Shown here one piece after another: positions 19,745 to 29,870 of a DNA stretch of 64,000 nt. The notes under the pieces are model-generated. The model was not told the origin of the DNA and did no database searches. It saw only the letters and a program-made list of their open reading frames with translations. Position 1 is the first letter of the stretch. Each line of letters begins with the position of its first letter. The DNA is from an uncultured Ectothiorhodospiraceae bacterium (lineage in GTDB: Bacteria > Pseudomonadota > Gammaproteobacteria > UBA6429 > Thiohalophilaceae), in NCBI GenBank assembly GCA_947258695.1, contig CAMYJG010000001.1, positions 90,858 to 154,857 on the forward strand, read 5' to 3'. The translations under genes were made by a program, and so were the position numbers.

Positions 19745-20830
19745 ATGCCAACCCGTGTTTTAATTGTAGATGACTCCGGATTTTTTCGGCGTCGGGTAAA
19801 AGAAATACTTGAAGAAGATCCAATGATAACGGTAATTGGTGATGCGGCTAATGGTCAGGAAGCAATTGATAAGTCGGCAGAGTTAAAACCGGATGTCATA
19901 ACCATGGATATTGAAATGCCGGTGCTGGATGGGATTAAAGCTACAAAAAAAATCATGGAAGTAAATCCAACGCCTATCGTTATGTTTTCTTCATTAACCA
20001 CTGAAGGTGCTAAAGCCACATTAGAAGCGCTTGAAGCAGGTGCGTTAGATTTTTTACCTAAGCGTTTTGAAGATATTTCACAAGATCGAGATGAAGCTAA
20101 AAAATTACTCTGTCAACGAGTACGTGCAATTGCACAGCAAAAACACAGCTTAAAGAAAATAGCGCCTAAAGTTAAGGTAGATAAGACCGAGCCTGTTAAG
20201 TCCAAACCCACAACGGTAACAGCAGCGACAAATAAAGCTCCTGTTAGAATAGGTAAAAGCGGTGGAGTTGATTTGGTTGCGATTGGCACTTCAACAGGAG
20301 GGCCACTAGCATTACAAACGGTTCTTGTCGATTTACCCGCTAACTTTTCAAAACCCATTATCATTGTTCAACACATGCCTGCAACATTCACTCCTGCCTT
20401 TGCTAAGCGTTTAGATCAGTTATGTAAAATCACTGTTAAAGAAGCAGTTGATGGTGACAAATTACAACCCGGAGTCGCCTTGTTAGCACCGGGTGGAAAA
20501 CAAATGTTAATTGAAGGACGAGCAGGTAGTGCCACAGTAAAAATTATTGATAGTGAACCAAGTTTAACCTACAAACCCTCTGTCGATATTACTTTCAGAT
20601 CAGTTAACAAAGTATTTCCAGCAAAAACCCTGGCAATTGTATTAACGGGTATGGGTGCAGATGGAAGAGAAGGAGCACGTAGTTTAAAAACTCAAGGTTC
20701 AGAAATATGGGCGCAAGATGAAGAAAGTAGTGTGGTTTATGGTATGCCAGCCGCCGTTGTTGATGCCGGTTTGGCGGATAACATTCTAAGCCTGGACGAT
20801 GTCTCTAAAGCAATTATTAAACGAATATGA
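19745..20830 (+). CDS. cheB: Chemotaxis methylesterase CheB
   Basis: Receiver domain plus GTSTGGP..., ITGMGADG-type esterase motif (LTGMGADGREGA). Confidence 0.96.
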   Translation: MPTRVLIVDDSGFFRRRVKEILEEDPMITVIGDAANGQEAIDKSAELKPDVITMDIEMPVLDGIKATKKIMEVNPTPIVMFSSLTTEGAKATLEALEAGALDFLPKRFEDISQDRDEAKKLLCQRVRAIAQQKHSLKKIAPKVKVDKTEPVKSKPTTVTAATNKAPVRIGKSGGVDLVAIGTSTGGPLALQTVLVDLPANFSKPIIIVQHMPATFTPAFAKRLDQLCKITVKEAVDGDKLQPGVALLAPGGKQMLIEGRAGSATVKIIDSEPSLTYKPSVDITFRSVNKVFPAKTLAIVLTGMGADGREGARSLKTQGSEIWAQDEESSVVYGMPAAVVDAGLADNILSLDDVSKAIIKRI

Positions 20831-21573
20831 AAATTGATTTTTTAACAATTTCAGGTTTATTAATAGGTGTTGCAGCCATTCTGGTTGGACAACACCTTGA
20901 AGGTGGTGCGATATCTACTTTAATTAATGGCCCTGCAGCATTAATTGTAATTGGCGGTACCCTGGGTGCAGTTATGTTGCAATCACCTATATTAATTTTT
21001 GTGCGTGCGATAAAAATGTTGTGGTGGACGATTAATACACCTCAGTTTGATACTGAAGCAGTGATACAAAAAATATTAAGCTGGAGTAACATTGCTCGCC
21101 GTGAAGGATTGCTCGGGCTAGAAAATCTTGAAGATGCGGAAACTGATCGTTTTTCAAAAAAAGGGTTACAACTATTGATAGATGGTAGCGAGCCTGAAGC
21201 AATACGTACGATACTAGAAGTTGATATTCATACCCGGGAGAATTTTGATTTACAGGCAGCACGGGTTTACGAAAGTATGGGAGGGTATAGTCCTACCATT
21301 GGTATTATTGGTGCAGTATTAGGATTGATACAGGTGATGGGTAATCTTTCTGATCCGGGTAAACTAGGTGGAGGGATTGCAGTTGCCTTTGTTGCAACAA
21401 TATATGGTGTTGCATTGGCTAACCTTGTTTTTCTCCCTGTTGCAAATAAACTCAAAAGCATTGTAACGACTGACGCTCATTTCAGCGAAATGATTATTGA
21501 AGGCCTAGTATCAATCGCTGAAGGTGAGAATCCTCGTAACATTGAGACTAAATTGTTAGGTTTCTTGCGCTAA
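20827..21573 (+). CDS. motC: Second stator subunit MotC (MotA family)
   Basis: MotA/TolQ family; GGYSPTIGIIGAVLGLIQVM; syntenic with cheB-motCD. Confidence 0.92.
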   Translation: MKIDFLTISGLLIGVAAILVGQHLEGGAISTLINGPAALIVIGGTLGAVMLQSPILIFVRAIKMLWWTINTPQFDTEAVIQKILSWSNIARREGLLGLENLEDAETDRFSKKGLQLLIDGSEPEAIRTILEVDIHTRENFDLQAARVYESMGGYSPTIGIIGAVLGLIQVMGNLSDPGKLGGGIAVAFVATIYGVALANLVFLPVANKLKSIVTTDAHFSEMIIEGLVSIAEGENPRNIETKLLGFLR

Positions 21574-21592
21574 ATGTTAGCAGGAATCAATT

Positions 21593-22441
21593 ATGGCAAG
21601 AAAAAAACCCATATCTCATGAATCTGATAATACTGATCGTTGGATGGTATCCTATGCTGACTTCGTAACATTATTATTTGCCTTTTTTGTTGTGATGTAT
21701 GCAATATCATCAGTTAATGAAGGAAAATACCGGGTTTTAGCAGACACCATGACGGATGCTTTTAAGGTAGCTCCTAAATCACCCGATCCTATTCAAATAG
21801 GTAAAGAATCAAAAGCTGTTAGTAGTACCTCTCAAAATGAAATTATAAAAACTATTAAAGTTCTGCCAAAACCCGAACGTACTTATGAACGTGAAATGAA
21901 GCAGATAGCAGAAACTGTCAGTCAGTCTGTTCAACCACTTATCGATAAAAAATTGATTAAAGTTACCCAGCATAAACTCTGGGTAGAAATTGAGATGAAC
22001 AGTAAAATTCTGTTTTCTAGTGCGGATTCTGAATTAGAAGATGAAGCTTTACCTGCTTTAAAATCTTTAGCACAAGTACTAAAAGCTCTGCCAAATGCGA
22101 TTGATGTTGAAGGTCATACTGATAATATCCCTATCAATAACGAATTATTTCCATCTAACTGGGAATTATCAGCTTCTCGAGCTGCCAGTGTTGTACATTT
22201 ATTTACAAAATATGGGGTAAATCCTAGCCGCTTGTCTTCGATCGGTTACGCTGAATACAGACCAATAGCAAGTAATAGTACAGCAGATGGCCGTTTACGT
22301 AACCGTAGAGTAAAAGTCGTTATTCTGGCGGATAAAAATGCGCGCCGAATAGTAGAAATTGATCGCGATATAGGCCAAGCTGAAAGAAGTAATAGTACGT
22401 CAACAAACGGCAAAAATGCAGGCGCGGAAGGTGGATCGTGA
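21593..22441 (+). CDS. motD: Second stator subunit MotD (MotB family)
   Basis: WMVSYADFVTLLFAFFVVMYAIS; OmpA-like VEGHTDNIPI. Confidence 0.92.
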   Translation: MARKKPISHESDNTDRWMVSYADFVTLLFAFFVVMYAISSVNEGKYRVLADTMTDAFKVAPKSPDPIQIGKESKAVSSTSQNEIIKTIKVLPKPERTYEREMKQIAETVSQSVQPLIDKKLIKVTQHKLWVEIEMNSKILFSSADSELEDEALPALKSLAQVLKALPNAIDVEGHTDNIPINNELFPSNWELSASRAASVVHLFTKYGVNPSRLSSIGYAEYRPIASNSTADGRLRNRRVKVVILADKNARRIVEIDRDIGQAERSNSTSTNGKNAGAEGGS

Positions 22442-23235
22442 AAATCTGGGCAGTAGCCAATCAGAAAGGCGGGGTGGGTAAAACTACAACCGCGGTATCA
22501 CTTGCAGGTCACCTGGCGACTCAAGGTTCACGCGTATTACTTGTCGATATGGATCCGCAAGGTTCAATGACGTCTTACTTTGGTTATGATCCAGATGACA
22601 TGCCCCGAAGCATATATAACTTGTTTCAACTGGATGATTTTTCTTATCAAAATATTTCACCACTACTCACTGATACCAAGGTAGATTATTTAAAACTTTT
22701 ACCCGCATCTACAGCATTAGCGACACTGGATCGGCAGCTCGGTACTAAAGAGGGTAAAGGACTGGTACTTAAGAAAACATTGTCCTCGTTAGATCAACAC
22801 TTTGATTATGTACTAATTGACTGTTTACCCATGTTAGGCATTCTTATGGTTAATGCTTTAGCTGCGTGTGATACATTATTATTACCTGTGCAAACCGAAT
22901 TTTTAGCACTTAAAGGTTTAGATAGAATGATGCATACACTGGATATGATTACTAAATCCAGGAAAATACCACTTCCTTCAACAATTGTTCCTACTATGTT
23001 CGACAGACGTACACGCGCATCGACTGAAAGCTTAAGGGCATTAAGAGAAAAGTACCAGGATAAAGTCTGGGATTCAGTGATTCCGGTTGATACACAGTTC
23101 AGAGAGGCTAGTCGTCGTGGTTTACCAATTTCTTTAATGAATAAATCTTCTCGTGGTTCTAAAGCTTATGCGGCATTATTACATGCTTTATTGCATCCTA
23201 AACAAGAACCACATTTAAAACTGGTTAGCTCTTAA
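22438..23235 (+). CDS. parC: ParA-like ATPase ParC for chemotaxis array localisation
   Basis: ANQKGGVGKTTTAVSLA; position between motD and parP/cheW. Confidence 0.85.
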   Translation: MKIWAVANQKGGVGKTTTAVSLAGHLATQGSRVLLVDMDPQGSMTSYFGYDPDDMPRSIYNLFQLDDFSYQNISPLLTDTKVDYLKLLPASTALATLDRQLGTKEGKGLVLKKTLSSLDQHFDYVLIDCLPMLGILMVNALAACDTLLLPVQTEFLALKGLDRMMHTLDMITKSRKIPLPSTIVPTMFDRRTRASTESLRALREKYQDKVWDSVIPVDTQFREASRRGLPISLMNKSSRGSKAYAALLHALLHPKQEPHLKLVSS

Positions 23236-23236
23236 C

Positions 23237-23998
23237 ATGGCTAAAAATAACTCAAATACCCTGGTAGATGAGAAGCTTGCTGTCTCATTATTTCTTGACT
23301 CACTGTTACGTGAGCCCGAGGTTGAAACAGTAGAAACGACACCTGAAATTAAACCTGTTATTGAAGTTCAGCAACCTGAGGTTAAACTTACACCAGATAT
23401 TGAGTTAAAAGAAACAATTCCAGAGCCTGTTGTTGAAGTTAAACCTGATGTATCTGTTCAAGTTGAAGACAAGATAGATACTAAACATGAGACAACGACG
23501 GATGCAAAACCCGCTTCAATTATTCCGGAATGGGCTAACGAACCTTTTCAAATTTTACTTTTTGAAGTAGCAGGACTAAAACTAGCCGTTCCCCTTATAG
23601 AGTTATGTGGTGTCATAGAGTGGAAAGATGAAGTTACTGAAATGCCAGGACATGCCGATTTTTACATGGGAATTCTGCGACATTTAAATTATAAAATTGC
23701 CGTCATTGATACTGCACGAATGGTATTACCCTCAAATAAGCTTGCACAATTGGCAGGTGATAATCCACGTGAGCGCGTCAATCATATCGTTTTGATTGAT
23801 GACTACCGCTGGGGACTGGCCTGCGACAATATTGGCGAAGTGATTACAATTCAGCCTGACGAAGTCCGTTGGAAAACGTCAAAAAATAGCCGCAACTGGT
23901 TAGCCGGCACCGTTATTGAACATATGTGTGCTTTATTAAATAGCGAGGGCTTTGCAGTTATGTTAGAAAATGGTCAGGAACCCCATGAACGGCCATAA
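23237..23998 (+). CDS. parP: CheW-like domain protein, ParP family
   Basis: Acidic/Pro-rich N-terminus plus C-terminal CheW-like domain; adjacent to parC. Confidence 0.82.
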   Translation: MAKNNSNTLVDEKLAVSLFLDSLLREPEVETVETTPEIKPVIEVQQPEVKLTPDIELKETIPEPVVEVKPDVSVQVEDKIDTKHETTTDAKPASIIPEWANEPFQILLFEVAGLKLAVPLIELCGVIEWKDEVTEMPGHADFYMGILRHLNYKIAVIDTARMVLPSNKLAQLAGDNPRERVNHIVLIDDYRWGLACDNIGEVITIQPDEVRWKTSKNSRNWLAGTVIEHMCALLNSEGFAVMLENGQEPHERP

Positions 23999-24040
23999 AC
24001 CATACAAAAAACATAGCAATAGGGCAATTCAATACTAAAA

Positions 24041-24057
24041 TTGGCATAGTAAATGCA
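24041..24057 (+). promoter_or_regulatory. Candidate sigma-54 promoter upstream of cheW
   Basis: TTGGCATAGTAAATGCA: GG and GC separated by 10 nt. Confidence 0.4.
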
Positions 24058-24132
24058 GATTATATTTATAGTCGGTCATGTGCCAGAATATTGGCACGTA
24101 TTAGGCCAGCTAAAGAAACAGGAGAATAATAA

Positions 24133-24609
24133 ATGAATGATGTTGTAGACGAAAATGATGATTCGATTGTCCAATGGGTAACGTTTCATCTTGAAAATGA
24201 AAAATACGGCATCAAGGTTATGCAGGTTCAAGAAGTTTTGCGTATGACAGAAATTGCTCCTGTACCAGGTGCACCACATTATGTACTCGGCATTATTAAT
24301 TTACGTGGTAATGTTGTTACAGTTATTGATACTCGTCGACGTTTTGGTCTTCCTGATGTCGAAAATGATGACGAAACGCGTATTGTGATTGTTGAAGCAA
24401 ACAACAATGTTGTCGGAATCCTGGTAGATAGTGTTGCTGAAGTAGTTGACTTAAGTATGGCAGAGGTAGAAACAGCACCTAATGTTGGTAACGATGAAAG
24501 TTCAAAATATATTCAGGGTGTTTCAAGCCGTGAAGATGAGTTGCTAATACTGGTGGACGTGAATAAATTACTGTCCGATGAGGAATGGCAAGAGGTTGCT
24601 TCTTTGTAA
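24133..24609 (+). CDS. cheW: Chemotaxis coupling protein CheW
   Basis: CheW fold, LRGNVVTVIDTRRRFG; RBS AGGAG. Confidence 0.95.
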   Translation: MNDVVDENDDSIVQWVTFHLENEKYGIKVMQVQEVLRMTEIAPVPGAPHYVLGIINLRGNVVTVIDTRRRFGLPDVENDDETRIVIVEANNNVVGILVDSVAEVVDLSMAEVETAPNVGNDESSKYIQGVSSREDELLILVDVNKLLSDEEWQEVASL

Positions 24610-24639
24610 CTGAAGTAACTCGTCAGTCATTATGGTGAT

Positions 24640-24822
24640 ATGGTAGATATAGGAACATCTGATAAAATCACAAATTTATGGCCAACCCCTCCAAGTCGAC
24701 CAGCGGATAAATCTGGTCTCAAAGATAAGTCATCTAAAGATAATCAGCGCAATAAAAAACATAAACGTAATAGTGAAGTTAAAGAGGATGGACCCGGAAA
24801 AAACATTGATGAATACGTATAA
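24640..24822 (+). CDS. Small charged hypothetical protein, 60 aa
   Basis: ORF between cheW and DUF2802 gene; Lys-rich, ends NIDEYV. Confidence 0.5.
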   Translation: MVDIGTSDKITNLWPTPPSRPADKSGLKDKSSKDNQRNKKHKRNSEVKEDGPGKNIDEYV

Positions 24823-24864
24823 CGTTTCATTAATTTAATATCACTAAGCATAGCGAGAATACCA

Positions 24865-25329
24865 ATGGATGCACTTACTCAATACTTAAATATTTTTTCT
24901 GTAACTGAATGGTTGATGTCAGCAGTTGTTGTTGTCTTAATTATTAGTTTGATTTCCATAAAACGACAACGAAAATTACAGCTTGAACAAAATCTATCAA
25001 TGCAATCATTACAACGAGATTTACGCGCACTGGCTAATGCGGCTGTTGGTGTTGGTGGAAGGGTATTAGAAATTGAACGTCATCAACGTAAACGACCAAC
25101 GGTTGTTGCAACAGACAAAGTTACTCATCAATCTCAACCTCAACAAAGTGTCCCAATTAACCATGCTGCCCCTGTTGATTTTTATACAAACTCGAATCAA
25201 CCATATGAACAGGCGATTCGAATGGCACAAACAGGTGCAAGTACAGATGATATTATAAATGTCTGCGGATTGAGTAAGTCTGAGGCCGAACTGGTGGCCA
25301 TGATGCATCGTTTAGATCAAGCATCATAA
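24865..25329 (+). CDS. DUF2802 membrane protein
   Basis: N-terminal TM, coiled coil RDLRALANAAVGVGGRVLEIE; C-terminal helix-turn-helix-like region. Confidence 0.8.
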   Translation: MDALTQYLNIFSVTEWLMSAVVVVLIISLISIKRQRKLQLEQNLSMQSLQRDLRALANAAVGVGGRVLEIERHQRKRPTVVATDKVTHQSQPQQSVPINHAAPVDFYTNSNQPYEQAIRMAQTGASTDDIINVCGLSKSEAELVAMMHRLDQAS

Positions 25330-25330
25330 A

Positions 25331-25366
25331 TAAAAAAAGCCCTGTAGAATGATTTACAGGGCTTGT
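25331..25366 (-). terminator. Rho-independent terminator for rne
   Basis: AAGCCCTGTA/TACAGGGCTT 10-bp stem; A-tract on + gives U-tract for the minus transcript. Confidence 0.85.
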
Positions 25367-25409
25367 TCATTTAAAAATCCATTTACTAGCTTACATAACA
25401 AAAGAATCT

Positions 25410-27731
25410 TTAATCATCTGATTTAGTAAAGACTTGTTGTAACTCTGCTTTATTCGCTTGCGGAGCAGGAGCTGGTGCAGTGGCTTCCTTCTTAGCTGAT
25501 TCAACAACTTTAGGTTTAGTATCCTGAGGTTTTGCATCAGCAACCTTGCTTATAGTCTCAACAACATTAGTCGGCGCTTTTGTTTCAACTTGAGTCATAG
25601 CGGGTTTTTCAGTCTTTACCTTTTCTACCTGGGGTTTAGGTGTTTCATGAAAAACGGGGGCATCAGGCTTCGTTTCACCGGGTTTCGTTGCTGGTGCTGA
25701 CTGCTTTGCCGCGCTCTGTTGTGCAACAGCTGCAGGCTTGTTTTCAGTTTTAGCTTTATTAGCCTCCTGCTGATTAGGTGCCGCCGCTTTATTTTCAGCA
25801 GAACTTACCTGTTGGTTTGCACTTTCATTTTGATTACGCCCACCACGGCGACGGCCGCCACGCTTACCACGACGATTTTGAGATTGTGACTGATTAGCAT
25901 CTTGTTTATTGCCTTTAGTCTCTTTTTTATCACGTGGCTCATGTGTTTTTTTAGACTGCTGTTGCTTTTGCTTATTATCAGCTGCTTTACGTTGTTGCGT
26001 GTTTCCTGGACGGCGATTTTGTTGTCCGCTGCGTCGACTTTGATTACGACCATTGTTGCGACGACGCTGTCCGTTATTAGCCGGTTTGGTTTTTTTATTT
26101 TCGTTTTCGCCAAAGAAAAAACGCCATATACGCGTTAAAATATTCGGTTGTGTTTGTTTGGCAGCTGGTCGAGGTGAAGCCGGACTAACCGATTTAACCA
26201 CAGGTTCTTCTTTTGTAACTTTACGCGTTTCAGGGGTAACTAGATTTTCTAAACCCGGTTCTGCTGAAGTATCAATTAAGTTATAACTGCTTTGAGATGC
26301 ATCTTCAGAGGACTGTTCGGTATCATCCTCCTCCCAATTTTTCATAAACAAGGCTTCTACTTGATAGCCCGCTTGTTTTAACAAGAATGCAGCAACATCG
26401 ACCGGTACCTGGGCAACAATACGTGCAGTTTTTTCTTTCATCGATTCTTCTTCGACTATGCGAAGAATCGATAATGCACTCGACTCAATTCCTCGAATCG
26501 TACCTTGACCACTACAACGTGGACACACTAACTGACTGGATTCGCCTAAAGATGAACGTAAACGCTGACGAGACATTTCAAGTAAGCCAAACCTGGAAAT
26601 ACGGCCAACCTGAACACGTGCTCGATCAAGTTTTAATGCGTCACGCATTCTATTTTCAACTTCACGTTGATTTTTAGCCGGTGTCATATCAATGAAATCA
26701 ATAACAACCAGCCCACCTAAGTCACGTAATCTTAACTGACGCGCAATTTCATCTGCTGCTTCAAGATTTGTATTTAGTGCAGTTTCCTCAATATCTCCGC
26801 CTTTTGTTGCACGTGCAGAGTTAATATCAATAGAGATTAAGGCTTCGGTATGATCAATAACTAACGAGCCACCTGATGGTAACCGAACTTCACGTTGAAA
26901 AGCCGACTCTATTTGGGTCTCTATCTGGTAACGGGTAAATAAGGGAACCGGATCATCATAGAGTTTAATTTTATGCAGATTATTTGGCATAACCTGCTCC
27001 ATAAACTGACGTGCCTGCTCATAGATAGAGGGCTCATCAATGATGACTTCATTTATATCGCTGCGGAAGTAGTCACGAATGGTTCTGGTGATTAAACTGC
27101 TTTCCTGGTAAATCAAGAAAGGAGCTGGGCGATCTTTCGATGCACTATCAATTGAACCCCACAGGTTCATCAAGTAATCTAAATCCCACTGAAGTTCTTC
27201 AACACTTTTGCCAATACCCGCAGTACGAATAATTAATCCCATATCAGATGGAATATCCAGTGCTGCCAGTGCATCACGTGCTTCACTACGCGCTTCACCT
27301 TCAATTCGTCGTGATACCCCACCGGCTCGAGGGTTATTTGGCATTAAAACGGAGTAACGACCAGCAAGGCTGATAAATGTCGTTAGCGCGGCACCTTTAT
27401 TGCCACGTTCTTCCTTGGCCACCTGTATAACGATTTCCTGACCTTCACGAACCACTTCTTTGATATTGACGCGCCCCGATATATCGACGCCTTCTTTGAA
27501 ATAGATACGGGAAATTTCTTTGAGGGGCAAAAACCCATGGCGCTCAGATCCATAATCAACAAACGCGGCTTCTAAGCTGGGTTCGACTCGGGTGATTTTG
27601 CCTTTGTAGATATTGGACTTCTTGGTTTCGCGGATTGCGGTTTCGATGTCCAGGTCATATAAACGTTGGCCATCAACCAACGCCACACGCAACTCTTCTG
27701 ACTGAGTTGCATTAAATAGCATTCTCTTCAT
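25410..27731 (-). CDS. rne: Ribonuclease E
   Basis: [38 protein letters not shown] Zn-link; low-complexity basic C-terminal scaffold. Confidence 0.97.
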   Translation of the reverse strand: MKRMLFNATQSEELRVALVDGQRLYDLDIETAIRETKKSNIYKGKITRVEPSLEAAFVDYGSERHGFLPLKEISRIYFKEGVDISGRVNIKEVVREGQEIVIQVAKEERGNKGAALTTFISLAGRYSVLMPNNPRAGGVSRRIEGEARSEARDALAALDIPSDMGLIIRTAGIGKSVEELQWDLDYLMNLWGSIDSASKDRPAPFLIYQESSLITRTIRDYFRSDINEVIIDEPSIYEQARQFMEQVMPNNLHKIKLYDDPVPLFTRYQIETQIESAFQREVRLPSGGSLVIDHTEALISIDINSARATKGGDIEETALNTNLEAADEIARQLRLRDLGGLVVIDFIDMTPAKNQREVENRMRDALKLDRARVQVGRISRFGLLEMSRQRLRSSLGESSQLVCPRCSGQGTIRGIESSALSILRIVEEESMKEKTARIVAQVPVDVAAFLLKQAGYQVEALFMKNWEEDDTEQSSEDASQSSYNLIDTSAEPGLENLVTPETRKVTKEEPVVKSVSPASPRPAAKQTQPNILTRIWRFFFGENENKKTKPANNGQRRRNNGRNQSRRSGQQNRRPGNTQQRKAADNKQKQQQSKKTHEPRDKKETKGNKQDANQSQSQNRRGKRGGRRRGGRNQNESANQQVSSAENKAAAPNQQEANKAKTENKPAAVAQQSAAKQSAPATKPGETKPDAPVFHETPKPQVEKVKTEKPAMTQVETKAPTNVVETISKVADAKPQDTKPKVVESAKKEATAPAPAPQANKAELQQVFTKSDD

Positions 27732-28188
27732 TTTTAAACCTTTATCTGGCGCTCAACCACCGGGGGATTCGGCATAGCCGATCAGTTGGACTGTCTGTTA
27801 ATTAAAACCCGCTGGTAAAAACTAATTACCTGAAAAATATCTCCAGAAGGAGTCGCCAGATTTTAATAAACTATCAGTCTCCACCGGCCTGTTTCGATTC
27901 TGGCCGTGGGAGCGCAGTTAATATTTTTTACGTACCTCCTGCAAACAGAATTAATGTGATGCAGGAGCTCTTTCTTCTATCAACATCCGATTACATCGAA
28001 TGTTGCTAAACTCTCTATTCGGTGTTTATAAAATTTGCTGCTATCACAACCTCAGAAAAACAGATCAAGTGATATGCAAACCGGAATAATTTTGCGTGTA
28101 ATTCCAAACACTTGTATTCAATATACCAGTGTTAGCTTGAAGCATCAACGCTTGATTTAACTGGCTTTAATCCTGATACAATAGATAA

Positions 28189-29175
28189 ATGACAGCAAAC
28201 CATCAAAAATCTCCCGCTAGCGCAACGCCAAAAGTCCAATTTGTCGAGATTAGCGCCGATCATGCAGGGCAGCGTATCGATAATTACCTATTATGCAAAT
28301 TAAAGGGCGTTCCTAAGAGCATGGTATATCGAATATTGCGTAAAGGAGAGGTCAGGGTCAATAAAGGGCGTATTAAGCCAGAGTATCGCCTGAAACAGGG
28401 AGATTTGGTTAGAATTCCACCAGTTCGCCAATCTGAGAAAAAAACAGGTGGTAAAGCGTCTGATGCGGTACTACGGGATATTGAGTCCCGAATTCTATAT
28501 GAAGATAAGCGAATACTTGTTATTAATAAGCCTTCTGGGCTCGCGGTCCATGGTGGTAGTGGCCTCAGTTACGGTCTAATTGAGACATTACGAGAACTTC
28601 GACCAAATGATAAACAACTTGAACTGGTTCATCGCTTGGACAGGGATACCTCGGGCTGCCTGATTGTGGCTAAAAAGCGTAGTGCATTAAGACGACTACA
28701 TGAACAATTACGCGAAGGTTCGATGGACAAACGTTATCTGGCCTTACTAAAAGGTAAATGGGAGGGCACCAGTAAATGGGTAGATGCACCTTTATTGAAA
28801 AATGTCATTCGCTCTGGTGAGCGTTTAGTTTTTGTCGATGAAAAAGGTAAAGATGCGCGTACCCAATTTATTCCATTTTCGGTTGCTAAAGAAGCCAGCT
28901 TGATGGAAGTAAAACTTGATACTGGACGTACACACCAAATCAGGGTGCATGCTCAACACTTGGGATACCCTATTGCCGGTGATAGTAAATATGGTGACGA
29001 TGAATTTAATCGAGAATTAAAAAAAATAGGACTCAAGCGGTTGTTCTTACATGCCTTTTCTCTGAGATTCCACTTACCTGACGTAGAAACCGGAGAAAAT
29101 GTCCCCATTAAGGTAGAAGCACCACTCGATGATAAATTGTTAAAAGTATTAAAAAAACTTGAAATTGAAGTATGA
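28189..29175 (+). CDS. rluC: 23S rRNA pseudouridine synthase RluC
   Basis: S4 domain plus HRLDRDTSGCLIVAK; divergent from rne. Confidence 0.94.
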   Translation: MTANHQKSPASATPKVQFVEISADHAGQRIDNYLLCKLKGVPKSMVYRILRKGEVRVNKGRIKPEYRLKQGDLVRIPPVRQSEKKTGGKASDAVLRDIESRILYEDKRILVINKPSGLAVHGGSGLSYGLIETLRELRPNDKQLELVHRLDRDTSGCLIVAKKRSALRRLHEQLREGSMDKRYLALLKGKWEGTSKWVDAPLLKNVIRSGERLVFVDEKGKDARTQFIPFSVAKEASLMEVKLDTGRTHQIRVHAQHLGYPIAGDSKYGDDEFNRELKKIGLKRLFLHAFSLRFHLPDVETGENVPIKVEAPLDDKLLKVLKKLEIEV

Positions 29176-29188
29176 AGGCTGAATTACT

Positions 29189-29842
29189 GTGAATCACAAT
29201 GCTAAACTGATTGTATTTGACTGGGATGGAACTCTGATGGACTCAGCTGCTCATATTGTCTCATGTTTAAATAATGCAATAACAGAACTTGATTTAGCAC
29301 CGAAGACCACCGATGAACTTAAAAACATTATTGGTTTAGGATTACGCGAAGCTTTATTTGCTCTCTATCCAAATGCCAGTGACAATGAACTGACAGAGCT
29401 TGTGGCACGTTACCGTGAACATTTTTTCGATCAAAAAGCCGATCCTTGTGAGTTATTTGCCGGTGCACGTGAATTAGTGGAAGAATTAAATACAAACGAA
29501 TACTTTTTAGCTGTTGCCACAGGAAAAGGGCGCAATGGGCTAGATAAGGTCTTAAATGAAACCGGTATGGCTGAGTTTTTTCCTGTAACCCGGTGTGCCG
29601 ACGAATCACACTCAAAACCGCACCCTCAAATGCTACTGGAAATCATTGATTATTACGGTGTTAATCCGAAAGACACCATAATGGTTGGTGACTCTGAATA
29701 TGATTTACTCATGGCCAATAACGCACAAACTCATTCAGTTGCAGTCAGTTACGGCGTGCATGAAAAACAACGTTTGCTTGATTGCCAACCATTAACTTGT
29801 TTGGATAACATGCAAGAGCTACATCAATGGCTGTTAAACTAA
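29189..29842 (+). CDS. HAD-superfamily hydrolase (phosphoglycolate phosphatase-like)
   Basis: VFDWDGTLMDS, VGDSEYDLLMA. Confidence 0.88.
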   Translation: MNHNAKLIVFDWDGTLMDSAAHIVSCLNNAITELDLAPKTTDELKNIIGLGLREALFALYPNASDNELTELVARYREHFFDQKADPCELFAGARELVEELNTNEYFLAVATGKGRNGLDKVLNETGMAEFFPVTRCADESHSKPHPQMLLEIIDYYGVNPKDTIMVGDSEYDLLMANNAQTHSVAVSYGVHEKQRLLDCQPLTCLDNMQELHQWLLN

Positions 29843-29870
29843 AACCTAAAGATACTTGTAATTAAATAAC

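Noticed and set aside
25805-26113. ORFs overlapping the rne C-terminus (e.g. 25805-26113 -, 25902-26138 +)
   Set aside because: Alternative frames of the basic low-complexity RNase E scaffold region.
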